64,000 nucleotides of DNA from Morinoia aosen. Its lineage: Eukaryota; Arthropoda; Malacostraca; Amphipoda; Talitridae. Under the pieces are notes generated by a model that saw only the letters and a program-made list of their open reading frames with translations, searched no databases and was not told the origin of the DNA. Shown one piece after another: positions 10,856 to 22,700 of the stretch; position 1 is the stretch's first letter; each line of letters starts with the position of its first letter. The translations under genes and the position numbers were made by a program. The stretch lies in the NCBI GenBank assembly GCA_030386875.1, contig CM059562.1:74272095-74336094 (forward strand), written 5' to 3'.

Positions 10856-12350
10856 TATTCTCCGTGTACATACACTGCGCATGTCCGCTACCTTCTCTAA
10901 ATGTCAACATGCCCCTGGAGTGAAAACGAAGTCAAGAACACCGGGATTGTCGGCGAGTGTTAAAGAGATAAAGTGTTAAGGAGTTGAAGAGATGAAGAAG
11001 TTTTACATACTTCCCTTTGATTTTCTCCAAGGAGAGTGTATTACCGTGGTTTGTGATGGCATAACAATGTCTTATACTCTCTCGACTATTGTGAAGCTTT
11101 TTTGGAAAGAAGTTTTAGTTTCTGTTTGGTCGAAGTTCGCATGAAATTCAAGTTGACGTGAATTTTTTTGGCGTTCATCATTCAGTTGTTGATAATTTAA
11201 TGCTCATGGCTTGTTTATCGCTAGACACAGAGTGAATTCTGTGCACGAGTGGGTCTAGAGTTAGATTGTTGGAAACAGGACGGGGCGTAAAGAACAGAAC
11301 AGAAGGTAAAATGTTGGATTCTAAGAGTAGGACAGCTGACAAAAGTGTTAGGAAGAGTAGGACGGGAGACAAAAAGCAAGACCGGAGACAATATGTAAGG
11401 CGAGATATGGAGTTTTATGCGTCACAAAGCATTTGTTAAATTTCGTTGCTGGAGCAAAAAAGCGTTGTGTGACTTGGAATAACGAACACTCCAAGTTTCA
11501 GTTAGGTCATCATTCATACTAGTGCTGATCGTTTGACTCAGATTATAAGCCACATTTTGTTCAATTACAATTTTGAATTAAAAATGCAGTCATTTCATAG
11601 CACTTCATTTTCACCTGTCGTATGGAGATCAGAATTAAAATTTTTTCTTATTTATTATCAAAGAATCATTATTGTTTATTTTCGTGTACTTTAAAGAGCT
11701 TTCTATTAATGGCTGGGAAAATTTATGATTGTTTGTGTGGAAATAAAACATGAAAGATTCCTAATAATGTATTTAGTGTACTCGTATGTAAATCGACGAT
11801 ACTTCATAGGTAAGTTCATGTACGAGGTTATTCACTCCACTATTTAATACAGACCACATAATTTTTTATTCCTTATTCAATTTTAACGTCATTCATTTTT
11901 ATCTTTAAGGAAACCATAATAATGTTTTTGTGGAGTATTTTTTAGGAGGCCATAGTGTTTGCTCGTTGAGAAATGACCGATGCTCGGTCTGCGCTCCGCT
12001 CTCGAGGCAAGCGGAGCTGTTTTCGGTTGTTCCTTCTCTCACACTCAAGAGCAATTCATCTCACCGCTAACAAGATGTATAGAGTTTAGGATACTATATC
12101 GCCCAACATTACCCTCATGAAAAATTCCGAGTTATCGAGAAATCTGTCATGCTCCTGCTAGCTTTTCAATTTTTCAGCGAAACTATTTTTCTGCGGGTAA
12201 GGGATTTTGTGTTTATGAAAACTTGGTACTGGTATTTTTTACGGGAGCTTGGTGTTGGGGATACGGAAGTTCGTTTACTAGAAATTGGATGCTTGTATTT
12301 TTCGTGCAACTTTGTATTGTGAAAGCGTTTTTAAAATTGAAAGCTTAAAT
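10856..12350 (+). other. Probable 3' UTR and downstream flank of the Dpr-like gene
   Basis: This begins at the stop codon. ATTAAA words near 11577 and 11630 and AATAAA at 11742-11747 are possible poly(A) signals, but none can be chosen from sequence alone. A weak repetition of gtaggac and gagacaaaa lies at 11280-11400. Nothing else was recognised. Confidence 0.4.
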
Positions 12351-12535
12351 CGGCCCATAGACGATCAATTTTACTGTCAATATAATTGACAATGATGAAT
12401 ATTGACAATTTTATTGATCGTCTGTGGGCTTGATTGACGACCGTCAAATAATTGACTTAGCGGACAAAAAAAAATTTCATCAATATATTGAGTCAATGAT
12501 ATTGACAACTAAATTGATCGTCTATGGGCCGCTTA
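12351..12535. mobile_element. Hairpin MITE, family B, nested or extended copy
   Basis: The terminal word GGCCCATAGACGATCAATTT (12352-12371) is matched in inverse by aaattgatcgtctatgggcc (12511-12530). A second inverse copy, ttgatcgtctgtgggc, lies at 12414-12429. The inner 78-bp palindrome and the outer end share one terminus, so either a deleted arm or one copy inside another is likely. Internal sequence is made of short ATTGACAAT words. No coding capacity. Confidence 0.8.
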
Positions 12536-13180
12536 ACAGTTGTGCTTTCTACGCAGGTTTTGCTTTGATTAAATAAATGGAAAATTATTATTTTATAATA
12601 TACGAACGCTTGCTTTAGGCCGTACGGGATAGACCAATCGAAAAGATAGGGCGATTTAAGCACAGAAATGTTCTTTGAAAGAACAGGTGAGTCCCATGAG
12701 TAGCCAGTGTCGAGTTATTCACAGTTTAACCCTTCAAAATTATTCCAACCATAGTGGAACTTCCAAACGTGTAAATATGTACAAATCCTTTATGCTGACC
12801 GATATCATGAATATGTATTTTTGTATGAATGTATTCAGTAAATTTCCTCGCTGTTGTTAGAAGATAAATTGTTCTAGTACGCCATACAGTTGCCCAAAGT
12901 ATAAAAATTTCCATGTTTGTAAGAGCTTCATCTTAAGAAATACTTATTTCCTTTTGTACAGAGCTCGGTCAACGAATAGATAACTAATGATGTTGTTTTA
13001 GCGAGCGTCCGTCGTCGGGCGAGGGGGTTTTACAAACGAACCTGCGGCGAACACATCGACGTGATGTTTAGTTCGTCTGGACGTGTGAAGCATGGCCTGC
13101 GTGTGTCATACCTCCCTGCTCACATGTGCGCGTGGTCGTGATTCACCTGCTACTTGTGGCACAAACACGCATACTCACAT
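12536..13180. other. Unassigned stretch with a GC-rich patch
   Basis: Bases 13005-13140 are clearly richer in G+C than the surroundings (gtccgtcgtcgggcgaggg and nearby) but hold no convincing open frame with splice sites. Confidence 0.4.
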
Positions 13181-13298
13181 CCCAGTCTAATTTTTTCGTG
13201 CCCTGCATGCATGTTTTTCGCCGCCTAAATGATTTAATCGCTTAAATCGGTTGGGTGGCTAAAAACATGCATGGAGGTGGCAAAAAAGTTAGACTGGG
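13181..13298. mobile_element. Hairpin MITE, family A, copy 1
   Basis: The element runs from cccagtctaa to its inverse gttagactggg. Both arms carry ctgcatgcatg or its inverse, a cgccgcct-like word and an AT-rich turn (gatttaatcg). It is almost wholly palindromic, about 118 bp, and has no coding capacity. Confidence 0.9.
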
Positions 13299-13309
13299 AT
13301 TCATATTTG

Positions 13310-13795
13310 ACAGACACTGTACTCTCGCTCCTTACCACTCTAGACAAATATCGTGCTCCGGCTATTTGCCACCTGTGACCCACTCTTTAGACAGACACCG
13401 TACACTGGCAAGTGGCCACCTGCTATATATTCTTTAGATAGACACCGTCCACTGGCAAGTTGCTACCTGCTACATATTCTCAAGACAGACACCGTACACT
13501 CGCAAGTTGCCACCTGCTATATACTCTTTAGACCGACACCGTACACTGGCAAGTTGCCACTTGCTATATTTCTTTACACAGACATCGTACACTGGCAAGT
13601 TGTCACCTGCTATATTTCTTTAGACAGACACCGTACACTCGCCAAATGCCGCCTGTAATCACTTTCCGGACAGAAGTAGTAAACCCACTACTTGTTCCGT
13701 GTGATACATTCTGAAGACCGACACCGTACATTTATAACTTACCACCAGCGATGCATATTTACGACAGACACAGCAGGGCTGCGACCTGTCACCTG
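13310..13795. repeat. Tandem repeat of about 47 bp, roughly 8-10 copies
   Basis: The words gacagacaccgtacactgg, caagttgccacctgc and tatattcttta recur at about 47-bp spacing. The best copies are between 13385 and 13660; the edges are diverged. Open frames here reflect the repeat. Confidence 0.9.
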
Positions 13796-14635
13796 AGACG
13801 CAAGCAAAGCACGCAAAGGATGGTAAGGAAGTTTATCAGGCCAAAATGATGGCGCTGAACACCGATGTGTTGGGTCAAGAAGCGAAGCGTTCTGCTGCAC
13901 GGCCGAGCCCGCGGGTGTGATGCGTAGAGTAAGTTGTTTTCTGGGACGACTAACGTCTCATCTGGTTTTTCTGATTCAAATATTTGTATATTTGTAATTG
14001 TAGTGAAGTGTGGAATTAAAATTACTTATTGGTACGATTGCGGTATTTTTTGACCCTGAACACGATGATTCATGATGTGATTAGGATTATAATTTTTACT
14101 AAATTATTTTTAGCCTTTTTTAACGCTGTATAATGGAAACTTACCAAACGACCGTTTTGTTATGAGAATAAAGTTTGGGTTTCTTTTAGTGGAGAATGAT
14201 GCTCAGTTTCAAAGATACTTGAAAATTACAGGGTATGAAAGAAGCAAAATTACTTCAGACTTCCGATCATTATCGTTTTCTTTCAGGGGTGGAAAAATCC
14301 AATGCTATGTAATCTTAGTGATCTAGGTATGCAGAAATTCAATTAATTCTTTCTCTTGCATTTATCGTGAGCGTACATGAAAAAGAACAGCAAAGGATAC
14401 TAAGTTGATACAATGTATTGGAGTTGATGATATTGTAAAAGACTTCATGATTACTGCAATGAAAATTTGCTACTTGAGTTAGGCAACTCATCAAGATATA
14501 TTATGTGTACCAAGCTCTATAATTACCACAAAATCGTAAAAAAATAAAAAGACGTTTCTCCTGAGGTATAAGCATTTAGAATAGAGTTATACAAGCTACT
14601 GAAGTCTGTTCGACGGTATTTTCTGGTTCGTGATC
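13796..14635. other. No recognised feature
   Basis: AT-rich DNA with no coding, RNA or repeat signal that I could identify. Confidence 0.5.
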
Positions 14636-15055
14636 ATTTTAGCCCAGTGAAATAATCCACAATTTTTGGCCCCGTGAAAACGTTTCCCATTTTTGGCAAC
14701 ATGAGGCGATTCCCAATATCCGTTTGGTGGAAACAATACACAGTTCTAATCCCGTAAAATCGATTCACAGTTTTAACTAATTGGAAACGACCCACAATTT
14801 GTGTTCTGTAGAAGCGATTCGCTAGTTTTGGCAGGTGGAAACGATTCAAAAAAATTTCAGATGGAAACGATTCAAAATTTTTTTAGGCGGAAGCGATTCA
14901 AAATTTTGTCAGGTGGAAACGATTCAAAATTTTTTCAGGTGGAAACGATTCAAAATTTTTACTAGTTGGAAGCGATTCACAATTTTTGTCAGCTGAAAAC
15001 GATTAAAAATTTTTGTCAGGTGGAAACGATTTACAATTTTTGATTCCTAGTACTG
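14636..15055. repeat. Tandem repeat of about 30 bp, 13-14 copies
   Basis: The unit has ggtggaaacgattcaaaattt plus a short variable part (agtcag or similar). The central copies (14840-14960) are closest to each other, while the left half is diverged (gtgaaaacgtttcccattttt). The minus-strand open frame here shows the 10-residue period. Confidence 0.9.
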
Positions 15056-17446
15056 GATCTTAATTGAGAAAAAAGAATATAAGAAAACTATGCTCACGGA
15101 ATTGCAAACAGTTTTTTCTTCTTTGATTTTCTTGTCTAAATGAAATAAATACAATGATCTTCACAATATATTTCAGTAACCCTGAAGACGATTCACAATG
15201 TGATGAAACTTTACGAATAAAATTATGTTTTCTAGAAAAGTTCGAAAAACGCATTTCTGCAGAAACACAATTTCTGTAGACTCGTCGCATTATGCCGAAT
15301 CTTTGTTAGCCTAAAATACTCGCGTATTAGTTCCTAAGATTCTGGACTGATGCCGAAGCAGCTTTTCACGCGTAAGCCGTGATGCAATGAACGCCTGACC
15401 GCATCTCTGGAGTTCAATATTGCCAGCATGAGGCGCCCGGTAGCTGGAACAAGCCTTTCATCCCTCAAAAGAGAGGCTAAAAATCTTCCAGCAAAGCCTT
15501 GCATGAATACCAAGCAGAATATGCTAACGAGAGCACCATGAGGCAGACCAGCCTCCTCATAATCGGGCCAAAGCTCACCAAAATTTGGTTGCGTGTCAAA
15601 CGTGAACAAAATCAAACGTCATGTGTTCATACCTGCGTACACGAGTAGGAGATGTAGAGTCGGAAAAAACCTTCAGGTGTAACTGTAGCTTTATCTTCGT
15701 ACACTCTCTCGTATGGTTAGTAGACTTTAATATATGAGACTGTTCTTCTATGATATATTGCTCTTAGATTACGTATGTTATTTTTTTCGAAGCAAGATCG
15801 AGATCCAATTGAACTGATCGCTGAGATTTTCATTGACAACATTTTTACGTTCAGATTTTACATGATCCCAACGTACTGAAATCGAGAATTGATGTCATTG
15901 GGGAAAGCTTATGCTGATTTATACATAAATCAAAGGTCTGACACGCAATAAATTTTTAAAAATGCGTCAACCTTAATTGGTGAGGTACTCGCTAAAAAAT
16001 GCGATCCAAATTCAGCAAAAACTACAAGATTAAAAGTGACATGGCTGATGGTGTTTGATTTTATGATTTAGAAATTTCACGGAGAAAACACTTGCATTTC
16101 ATGAAGACTGCCCTAAGCATTTGTATGCATTCATACCTTGAAAATTGAATGACCAACCTCCTCTCATGTACAGTATAAACCTAATTAGTGAAAAACATTG
16201 GCTGAAAAATGAGTCATCATAAATAGGTTGTTTGCCTTCGTGAAAAATAATCTAACGTAGAGATGCCAGCACCTGCGAAAGCTGTAAATGAACGCAGAGA
16301 CACCACTTTCTCCGTGTGACAACGCTGTGATGAATTACTGACACAGCGCGCGGATAGGTTAGGGGCAAAACCGATTGCCTCCATGTTAAATTTTTGAGTA
16401 AAACTCAACCTGTAATTTGAGATTAATTAAAGCGTATTGGTGAATCTACTCTACTTCAGAAGGGGTTTATTTCACTCCTTTTAAACAAGTGAGGCTTCGT
16501 ATAGTTTTTCTCAAGCTGCCCTCATTGATTGATGAAATGCGATCACAACGACAATTTTTTTCGAGCTTCGGTGCTTTCTGTTGAGTTGTTATCGAGCCTT
16601 GATTTCTGTAGCAAGGCTGTACCTTGGGAGTTGATATCGAACAAAAATTGTACTGCGTCTAAGTACAGCAAGGAATTAAATATTCAGACCTTATACTTGT
16701 GTCGCTTTACGTGATGAAAGAAAACTTGGGGTTCTGCGGCCCATATTAATGGAATAAATAGGAGCATAGAAATTGTTTTCCTATTAAACAACTGTAGATT
16801 GTTAAAAATAGTTCTTATTGTGGGAAAAATGCTTCCACGCTCAATAGGTAATATCGTTGTATGTTCAGCCGCTGCCATCGTCAATTTTGTTACGAAATTA
16901 AAAGTGAAAAATTAAACTTATTAGCAACAACCGACAACTAGGCAAAATCTTCGATGCAGCAATTGAAAAAAAAGTTATTTACCGTAAGTGTATTATTTTT
17001 CGCTGTATTTATGAATATTGAAGAAGAAATAGGCGGAAAATTTATGAAATAGAATAGCCGGGCTAGTTCATGAATATCCCAGTGAGCACCGGCACGTCTC
17101 TCATGGAACACAGTAGCAGTCATGAACGCCTGCTTTTGAATAACGAGTCAAGTTGAAACCACTCAGGCAGAGACGCTTTAGTGTCCTGCATTATTTGTCT
17201 CGAACGTTGACTAATGCTCCCACGCGGGCAAAGTTCAGACCCCTGCGTGAACACGTCGGTCACTTCAGAGCTTGCTTGCTTCTGGCCTTCTACTTGGATC
17301 ATAAATAAGGCTGGACGAGGCAATATCAACCCGTGGGAGGCCATGCACCTGCATCCATCACCCTCGCTAGGGTCCACAGGGTCCTTGTTCTTCTGCGTCA
17401 ACTGCACCAGGCACCGTGTGACAAATTCTTCGTGCGGAAGGTGTTC
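15056..17446. other. Mostly featureless; one unassigned minus-strand open frame
   Basis: A frame on the minus strand at 15334-15615 (93 codons, no ATG at its start) has even, protein-like composition, with words such as LWPDYEEAGLPHGAL and FLASLLRDERLVP, but matches no family I know. Another short minus frame at 16217-16408 is equally anonymous. The rest is AT-rich without features. Confidence 0.35.
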
Positions 17447-17600
17447 GCTGGCGGATCCAGCGGCCAAAAATACAGGATGATGACCCAATTGTTCATTAGT
17501 GGATCCAGTGGTAAAAAATTCAGGAGTAGGATCCAATTGTTCGCTTGGCCGATCCAGTTGACGGTTTTAGTTTTTATTTGGCAGATCCAGCTGCAGTTTA
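17447..17600. repeat. Degenerate tandem repeat around GGATCCA words, 2-3 copies
   Basis: The words ggatccag(c/t)gg, aaaaat(a/t)cagga and acccaattgtt(c) recur about 50-60 bp apart. A 138-codon minus-strand frame crosses this region (17120-17536); its C-terminal half shows no recognisable motif. Confidence 0.6.
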
Positions 17601-17952
17601 TTGCCTTAGAGCATGAGTAGAGGAATGACCCTGTTCCAAGTGCGTCCTATTTATTATCCATGAAGACTGCTTGGTTTATTAGCAATCTGAAGTAATTGAA
17701 ACTCATAGAAACTAAAATTGTGAGTTCAATTATGAATAATTTTGCCAATGAAATGTACTTAACTAAATTATACATATCACGAATTACTTTGGATTTTTTT
17801 CCCCCAAAAATATTTTGAAATGAATTTACACGTATAAATAATGTAAATAAACCTAAATTTCGCAGTTTGTTATAAGATTTGCAGAAGAAATCGATGCGAG
17901 TGTCTTTGGACTTCTGCACGTTAGGTACAGAAAGAAGACAAGGCAAGCTAAA

Positions 17953-18070
17953 CCCAATCTAACTTTTTCGCCACCTGCATGCATTTTTTTCGCCGCCTTA
18001 GTGATTTAAACGATTAAATCGCTTAAGCGGCTAAAAATATGAATGCAGGCGGCGAAAAAGTTACACTAGG
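17953..18070. mobile_element. Hairpin MITE, family A, copy 2
   Basis: It has the same palindromic plan as copy 1: cccaatctaactttttcgcc at the left, ggcgaaaaagttacactagg at the right and gatttaaacgattaaatcg in the turn. The termini differ slightly from the other copies, so this looks like an older one. Confidence 0.88.
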
Positions 18071-18194
18071 TAGTGCAGAAAGAATTGGCTGCGAGGTTGC
18101 AGGAATCGAGTGGCTTTTGGAATCAAAAATTAGGAAATTGATATCAGGACTGCAAATCGCAACATCGCCTTTCACGCACGGTTGAGTCACAGAC

Positions 18195-18400
18195 GAGTTA
18201 ATTCCTCAAAACCTCACTTGGACAGGAATAAAGAGTTCTGGAAACATTAACAAGACGCGTTAATGCCTCAACACCTCACAAGTAGTGGAATAACATTTTA
18301 TGAGAACATGAACATGATGCGTTAATGCCTCAATACGACACTAGAATAACAAGTTCTTGTAACACAACACACGCTGCTGCAGTAATACGAGTGACCTGGC
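18195..18400. repeat. 62-bp tandem repeat, 3 copies
   Basis: The words (g/c)gttaat(t/g)cctcaa at 18195, 18257 and 18319 are 62 bp apart. Each is followed by a cctcac-type word and a ggaataa word. Confidence 0.82.
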
Positions 18401-21400
18401 TGCTTGCATCGAAAGTGTGAGAAATTGAGCAGCGAACTAAGCAGAAACTCATCGCGGCTCATCGTTTGTCATGGAGTATAGCGAGCTTTTTGCTCTACCG
18501 TCATTGTCTTCGAGAAAAGTTTCTGGCAGTCGAGGGTCCGTGAGAGCAGCGCTAGGTGAGGGTACATTTCCATGGCGTGAGATGAACTCGTGAGAGAAAT
18601 AGTCGGAGATTGATGAATTTGGGTGAAGAAAAATGCATGAGGACGCTGTGATGGAATCATAATCATTCGGTGGGTGTGAAAGGTTTTCCAGTGAAAAGTG
18701 TTTTTCCAAAGAAACTATAACGGCTGCCTTAGAGCTACAAAGACGACAAACTATTCGATAGGATGTGAAAAGTTAGTCAGCTATTTGACAGTTATCATCA
18801 AATTACAATGGTATTAATATGTTGACCAATGGCACTGTCATTTTAAGGTTTAAAAATAAGTAATTCTTGCGCATACGGCCTGTCAAAAATTACGGGATTC
18901 AATTTGTACACTGGTGAAATTCGTATAACAGATACGGTCATTAAGCACGTCCAGCTTGATTCCAATGCGTTACAAATTCCCCTGCATAAATTGCGCATGA
19001 AGAGCGTGACAGAGAGACGGACTAGCCAAGCTGCAACAAGTGTGTATTATTATGTAGTTGACGACAACAGGTGCAGTCGATCTAAAAGTTTTAGACCACT
19101 TCGTGAGAGCCTAAGCACACGTCAATAAAAACTTGGACCAGTAGGCATCTGTTGTATAAAACTTGAATAAATTTTTACGTATAACGAAGTTGAATGACTG
19201 AGACTAACTTTTCCGCCTAAAAGTTGAGGTTTGCAAAAAATAACGGTAAATAACTGGAGTGTTTGCTGTAATACGGGACTAGTGGAGCTTCATCACAATT
19301 GAACAAATGGCAAGTGCTTCAAATTTTCCAGTTTAATTAATATTAGAACGAGAAACAGCTGAGCGCTCAAACATTAATCCTCTACGGCGTGCATTAATTT
19401 ACCAGGCATAAATTTCAGTACTAGGCTTTTATTTCCATCTTTAGGAAAAGCATTCAATTGAGTTTTATTTTTTATCAGTTTACATTTAGTACTACTTTTT
19501 AAAACAAAACGCTCTGTTATTCGCACATTGTGGTCAAATATTTTTTTTTTCTTATTTTATACACGCAGCATCATGTTTCTTCGTTATGAAAAGTGGAATT
19601 AAATGTTTACTTTAGATATGAAAAAGCGTACGATCTCAATATCAATGATTTCAAAATTTCATTATTTTACACAATATCAATCACATGAATTTCAATTTCA
19701 TCAATTAACGTTATCTACAAATTCAATATTCGCACTTGCTTTTGGGTTTCAAATTTATCAAATGCTTTCTTGTTTTCTTATGTACTGCGATTTTATCAAC
19801 TGAAATCAATTGAAATTTCCCTCGCGTTTCAATATTGAACATTTTATTGGCATGTTGTCTTCAATAAGATAATCAATAAGATAAGCTTCAATGGAAAAAA
19901 GGTACTTGATGTAATTTATATTGCTACATAAGTTTTCTGAAGTTTTACTGATGTTCTGAATGATAATGAAAATGCGAGATGTTTTCATATCACACCCACG
20001 GAACAGAGAGCCTAATTATTCATTCAAACGTATACTTTTATTTTAAATACTCGCATGTCATCCATTTAGTCGGCCAAAAACTATTTTTTACGTGAGATCC
20101 TTGTTACTTCCATATTGAGCTCCACCTCTACTTTTTCATTAAAATTTATTCTATTTCGGAATAGAAAGGATTACTTCTACGAATCATACCATCACAGACA
20201 CCATTTAGGCCCCGTGGAAAACAATGAAAACCAGGCTTTTCGAGTTCAAAATTTAGTCAAACACTTTAATAATTTCAGTGGCTAACTGACAACACTTGAA
20301 TCAGAAAATTGTTTTAATAATTTCTGTTTAAAAATAAAATTTAATTTCTCCATGTCACTGGAAATACCATTTCCTAATTCAAAAACAGCGGAAAATGTTT
20401 TTGCACTACGGGCAGATTAAGACCAGAATGAATTTGACTCGAAGCCTTGCTCTGTCATCGATCGACGTGGTAAATGAGTTAGAGAATCAAGCGTGTGAGC
20501 AAGCAGAATGACAACTATACACCCACAGAATTCATTCGTTGCAACACCGCGTTATGTCAGTCATTTCTAAATAAACCTATAGAATTCATCAGTTACATTT
20601 ACGTCATGTGTTAGTCATTTCCAAATTCAATACAATTTTTATGAATTGTGGTATCCATAAAATAACTAAATTAAAAAAAGGGGCGCATTAATTTTCCAAA
20701 TTTTTAACAAAATATTCGAACAAAATTAAAAATGAAGCATTCATATCTTCAACTGAACTCAATAGAGCGATTCACAGAAATTATAGTTATTGAAGGATCT
20801 AAATGGCTTATTCTGTGCAGCATCATCCCTGATGGTATCTCTGGGAGAGCGAGTTTAGCATAAATAAACCATCTTGAACTGCAAGTCATCAAAATTATCG
20901 CTAGGGGACTGTTTTAAAGTCAGTGTCTCCTATTTCACGTATGCGCTAGAAAATTCCTCATTGCACAGTCCGGACGCATTCTTCATCGGACCCCGCGAGA
21001 TAACTCATTCTAGCGATAGCTCATTCCAGACGCATTCAGCGTATCTAGCATCCCATTGGTTCTCTTCATCCTGCTTAAAAATCACGCGCAAATAAATCTC
21101 TTATTTTTGCTCAATCTAACTACATTTCAAAATCATGCAGATCTTCTACTGCTTATTTTACTTCTTTGTCACACTGGGCACATTACCTATTACTTCCCTC
21201 GTACTCCTTTCATACAAACCTATTCACAATTAAAGTTTTACACGTGGGTAAAAATAGGAGTTGAATGCCAAAACTTCCTACACGAAGCTGTGATTTAAGC
21301 TCCACAAAGTTGTTCTGGTGCACTGATTTAAAGTTATCGGTCCATGGAGCATCGGAAAAAACTGCCGCACTTCAGGTAGTGAGAAGAACATGGCAGTGGA

Positions 21401-21695
21401 ACACATTAAAACTTTAGGTGAGCCTCAGTGGCTCTCTATATATTCCTATAGATCTTACAAATGCCTACTATCATTCAGTTCATATACTTCTGATTTCTTC
21501 TAATGAAAGAGAATATGGGATTGCTTGAATACGTATTTAATATTTGCGATCAACTGCAACACGCAGTAATTTGCAACGTATAACATTCGTATAACTTTGT
21601 TCCTTTATCGTAGCTTTATATTGGTGCAAATCTTACTTGATTGATGCAAATCGGTGTAGCATAAGCCCTGATAGTTCAAATTTTGTAGGCAAAGT
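18401..21695. other. No recognised feature
   Basis: A minus-strand frame at 18449-18709 (86 codons, Ser-rich) has no known motif. The rest is AT-rich with only short chance frames. Confidence 0.45.
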
Positions 21696-21820
21696 ACCAG
21701 TGGTGCAAATCCCGCTGGCACAAGTTATGGAGGCACAAGCCCCAGTGACGCAAGTCCCGTTGACACAAGTTATGGAGGCACAAGTCCCAATGACACAAGT
21801 CCCACCCGCCAAATCGCGTT
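21696..21820. repeat. Short minisatellite, 45-bp unit built of 15-bp subunits
   Basis: The words cacaagttatggaggcacaa and caagtccc(a/g) alternate with 45-bp spacing, about 2.5 copies. In one + frame this gives a repeated QVMEAQ.PVTQVP peptide (within 21637-21960). No splice or family evidence supports a protein. Confidence 0.75.
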
Positions 21821-22424
21821 CTACCTACTTCTCCAAGTCCTTCAAAACGACAATCGCTTCAGAAACTTGTGTCAAACTTAGCGTGTTCGCTGTTATTGAA
21901 ACAAGCACTGCTACTCTCGCAGCTGCTACTCTAGACTACAAACTGCTGTTTTCGCTGTAGCTTAAATATAGTCTTACAGTTCATTTAAACTGAATTTTTG
22001 TTGCTGGCTATGCATTTGTTGTACAGGATCAGTGATTATCCTGTATCTTTTTGTCACATGTTAGTTTTAATACATTTATAAAAATAAATTCTGTATCAAT
22101 TTGAGCTAAATTCGAAGATGATACCCAGAAAATCTCTGCTGTCAATGCATTTAAAACCTCGTAATCGATTTTTGGCACTTCCAATTCTTTTCAGTCTACA
22201 GCTGATTTACACGTAAAAATGAACTAACTCCTGTGGAAGGAATTTGAATGTAAGAAAACTCGCTTCTGAGTCCATTTAGTATAAAAATACTAAACGATTG
22301 CAGCATCACTAAACTGCTGACTGAATAACTTGTAAAACTAATAATACTGTTGAAACTACTTGTAAAAATATAGTGATAATTCTAATACGCTCAGTAGAGA
22401 AATGTTTGTTGTTCCTTTAAGAGT

Positions 22425-22700
22425 GTACAATACAGTACACAACGTACTGTCCTCTATCCAGTGAACCACCACCTGCTCAACGCAGAGTTTTGTTCAGCGT
22501 ACAGTGTGGTGCTATAGCTCAGTGTACTCGATACTCTGTAAAGTATTTCAATAGTATAGTTTTGTTCAGCGTACAGTGTGCTGCTATAGCTCAGTATTTA
22601 TCGGTATACTGTAAAGTATGCAGCACGAGCAGAGTTTTGTACTGTGTGTTGCTATAGCTCAGTATACTTGGTACACTGAAAAGTATGTAGTTACAAGTAC
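22425..22700. repeat. Tandem repeat of about 73 bp, 3 copies
   Basis: The word agttttgt recurs at 22486, 22558 and 22633, each followed by (t)gct(a)tagctcagt, a gata-c or ggtacact word and (g/a)taaagtat. Short gtac-rich words extend to the left. Confidence 0.8.

Noticed and set aside
15334-15615. 93-codon minus-strand frame with protein-like composition
   Set aside because: No start ATG, no known motif and no splice pair I could define; mentioned in the stretch annotation only.
17120-17536. 138-codon minus-strand frame
   Set aside because: Overlaps a degenerate repeat and two + frames of similar length; no domain recognised.
22505-22680. tRNA-like A-box words (tatagctcagt) repeated three times
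   Set aside because: No matching B box, acceptor stem or anticodon arm; the words are simply part of a 73-bp tandem repeat.
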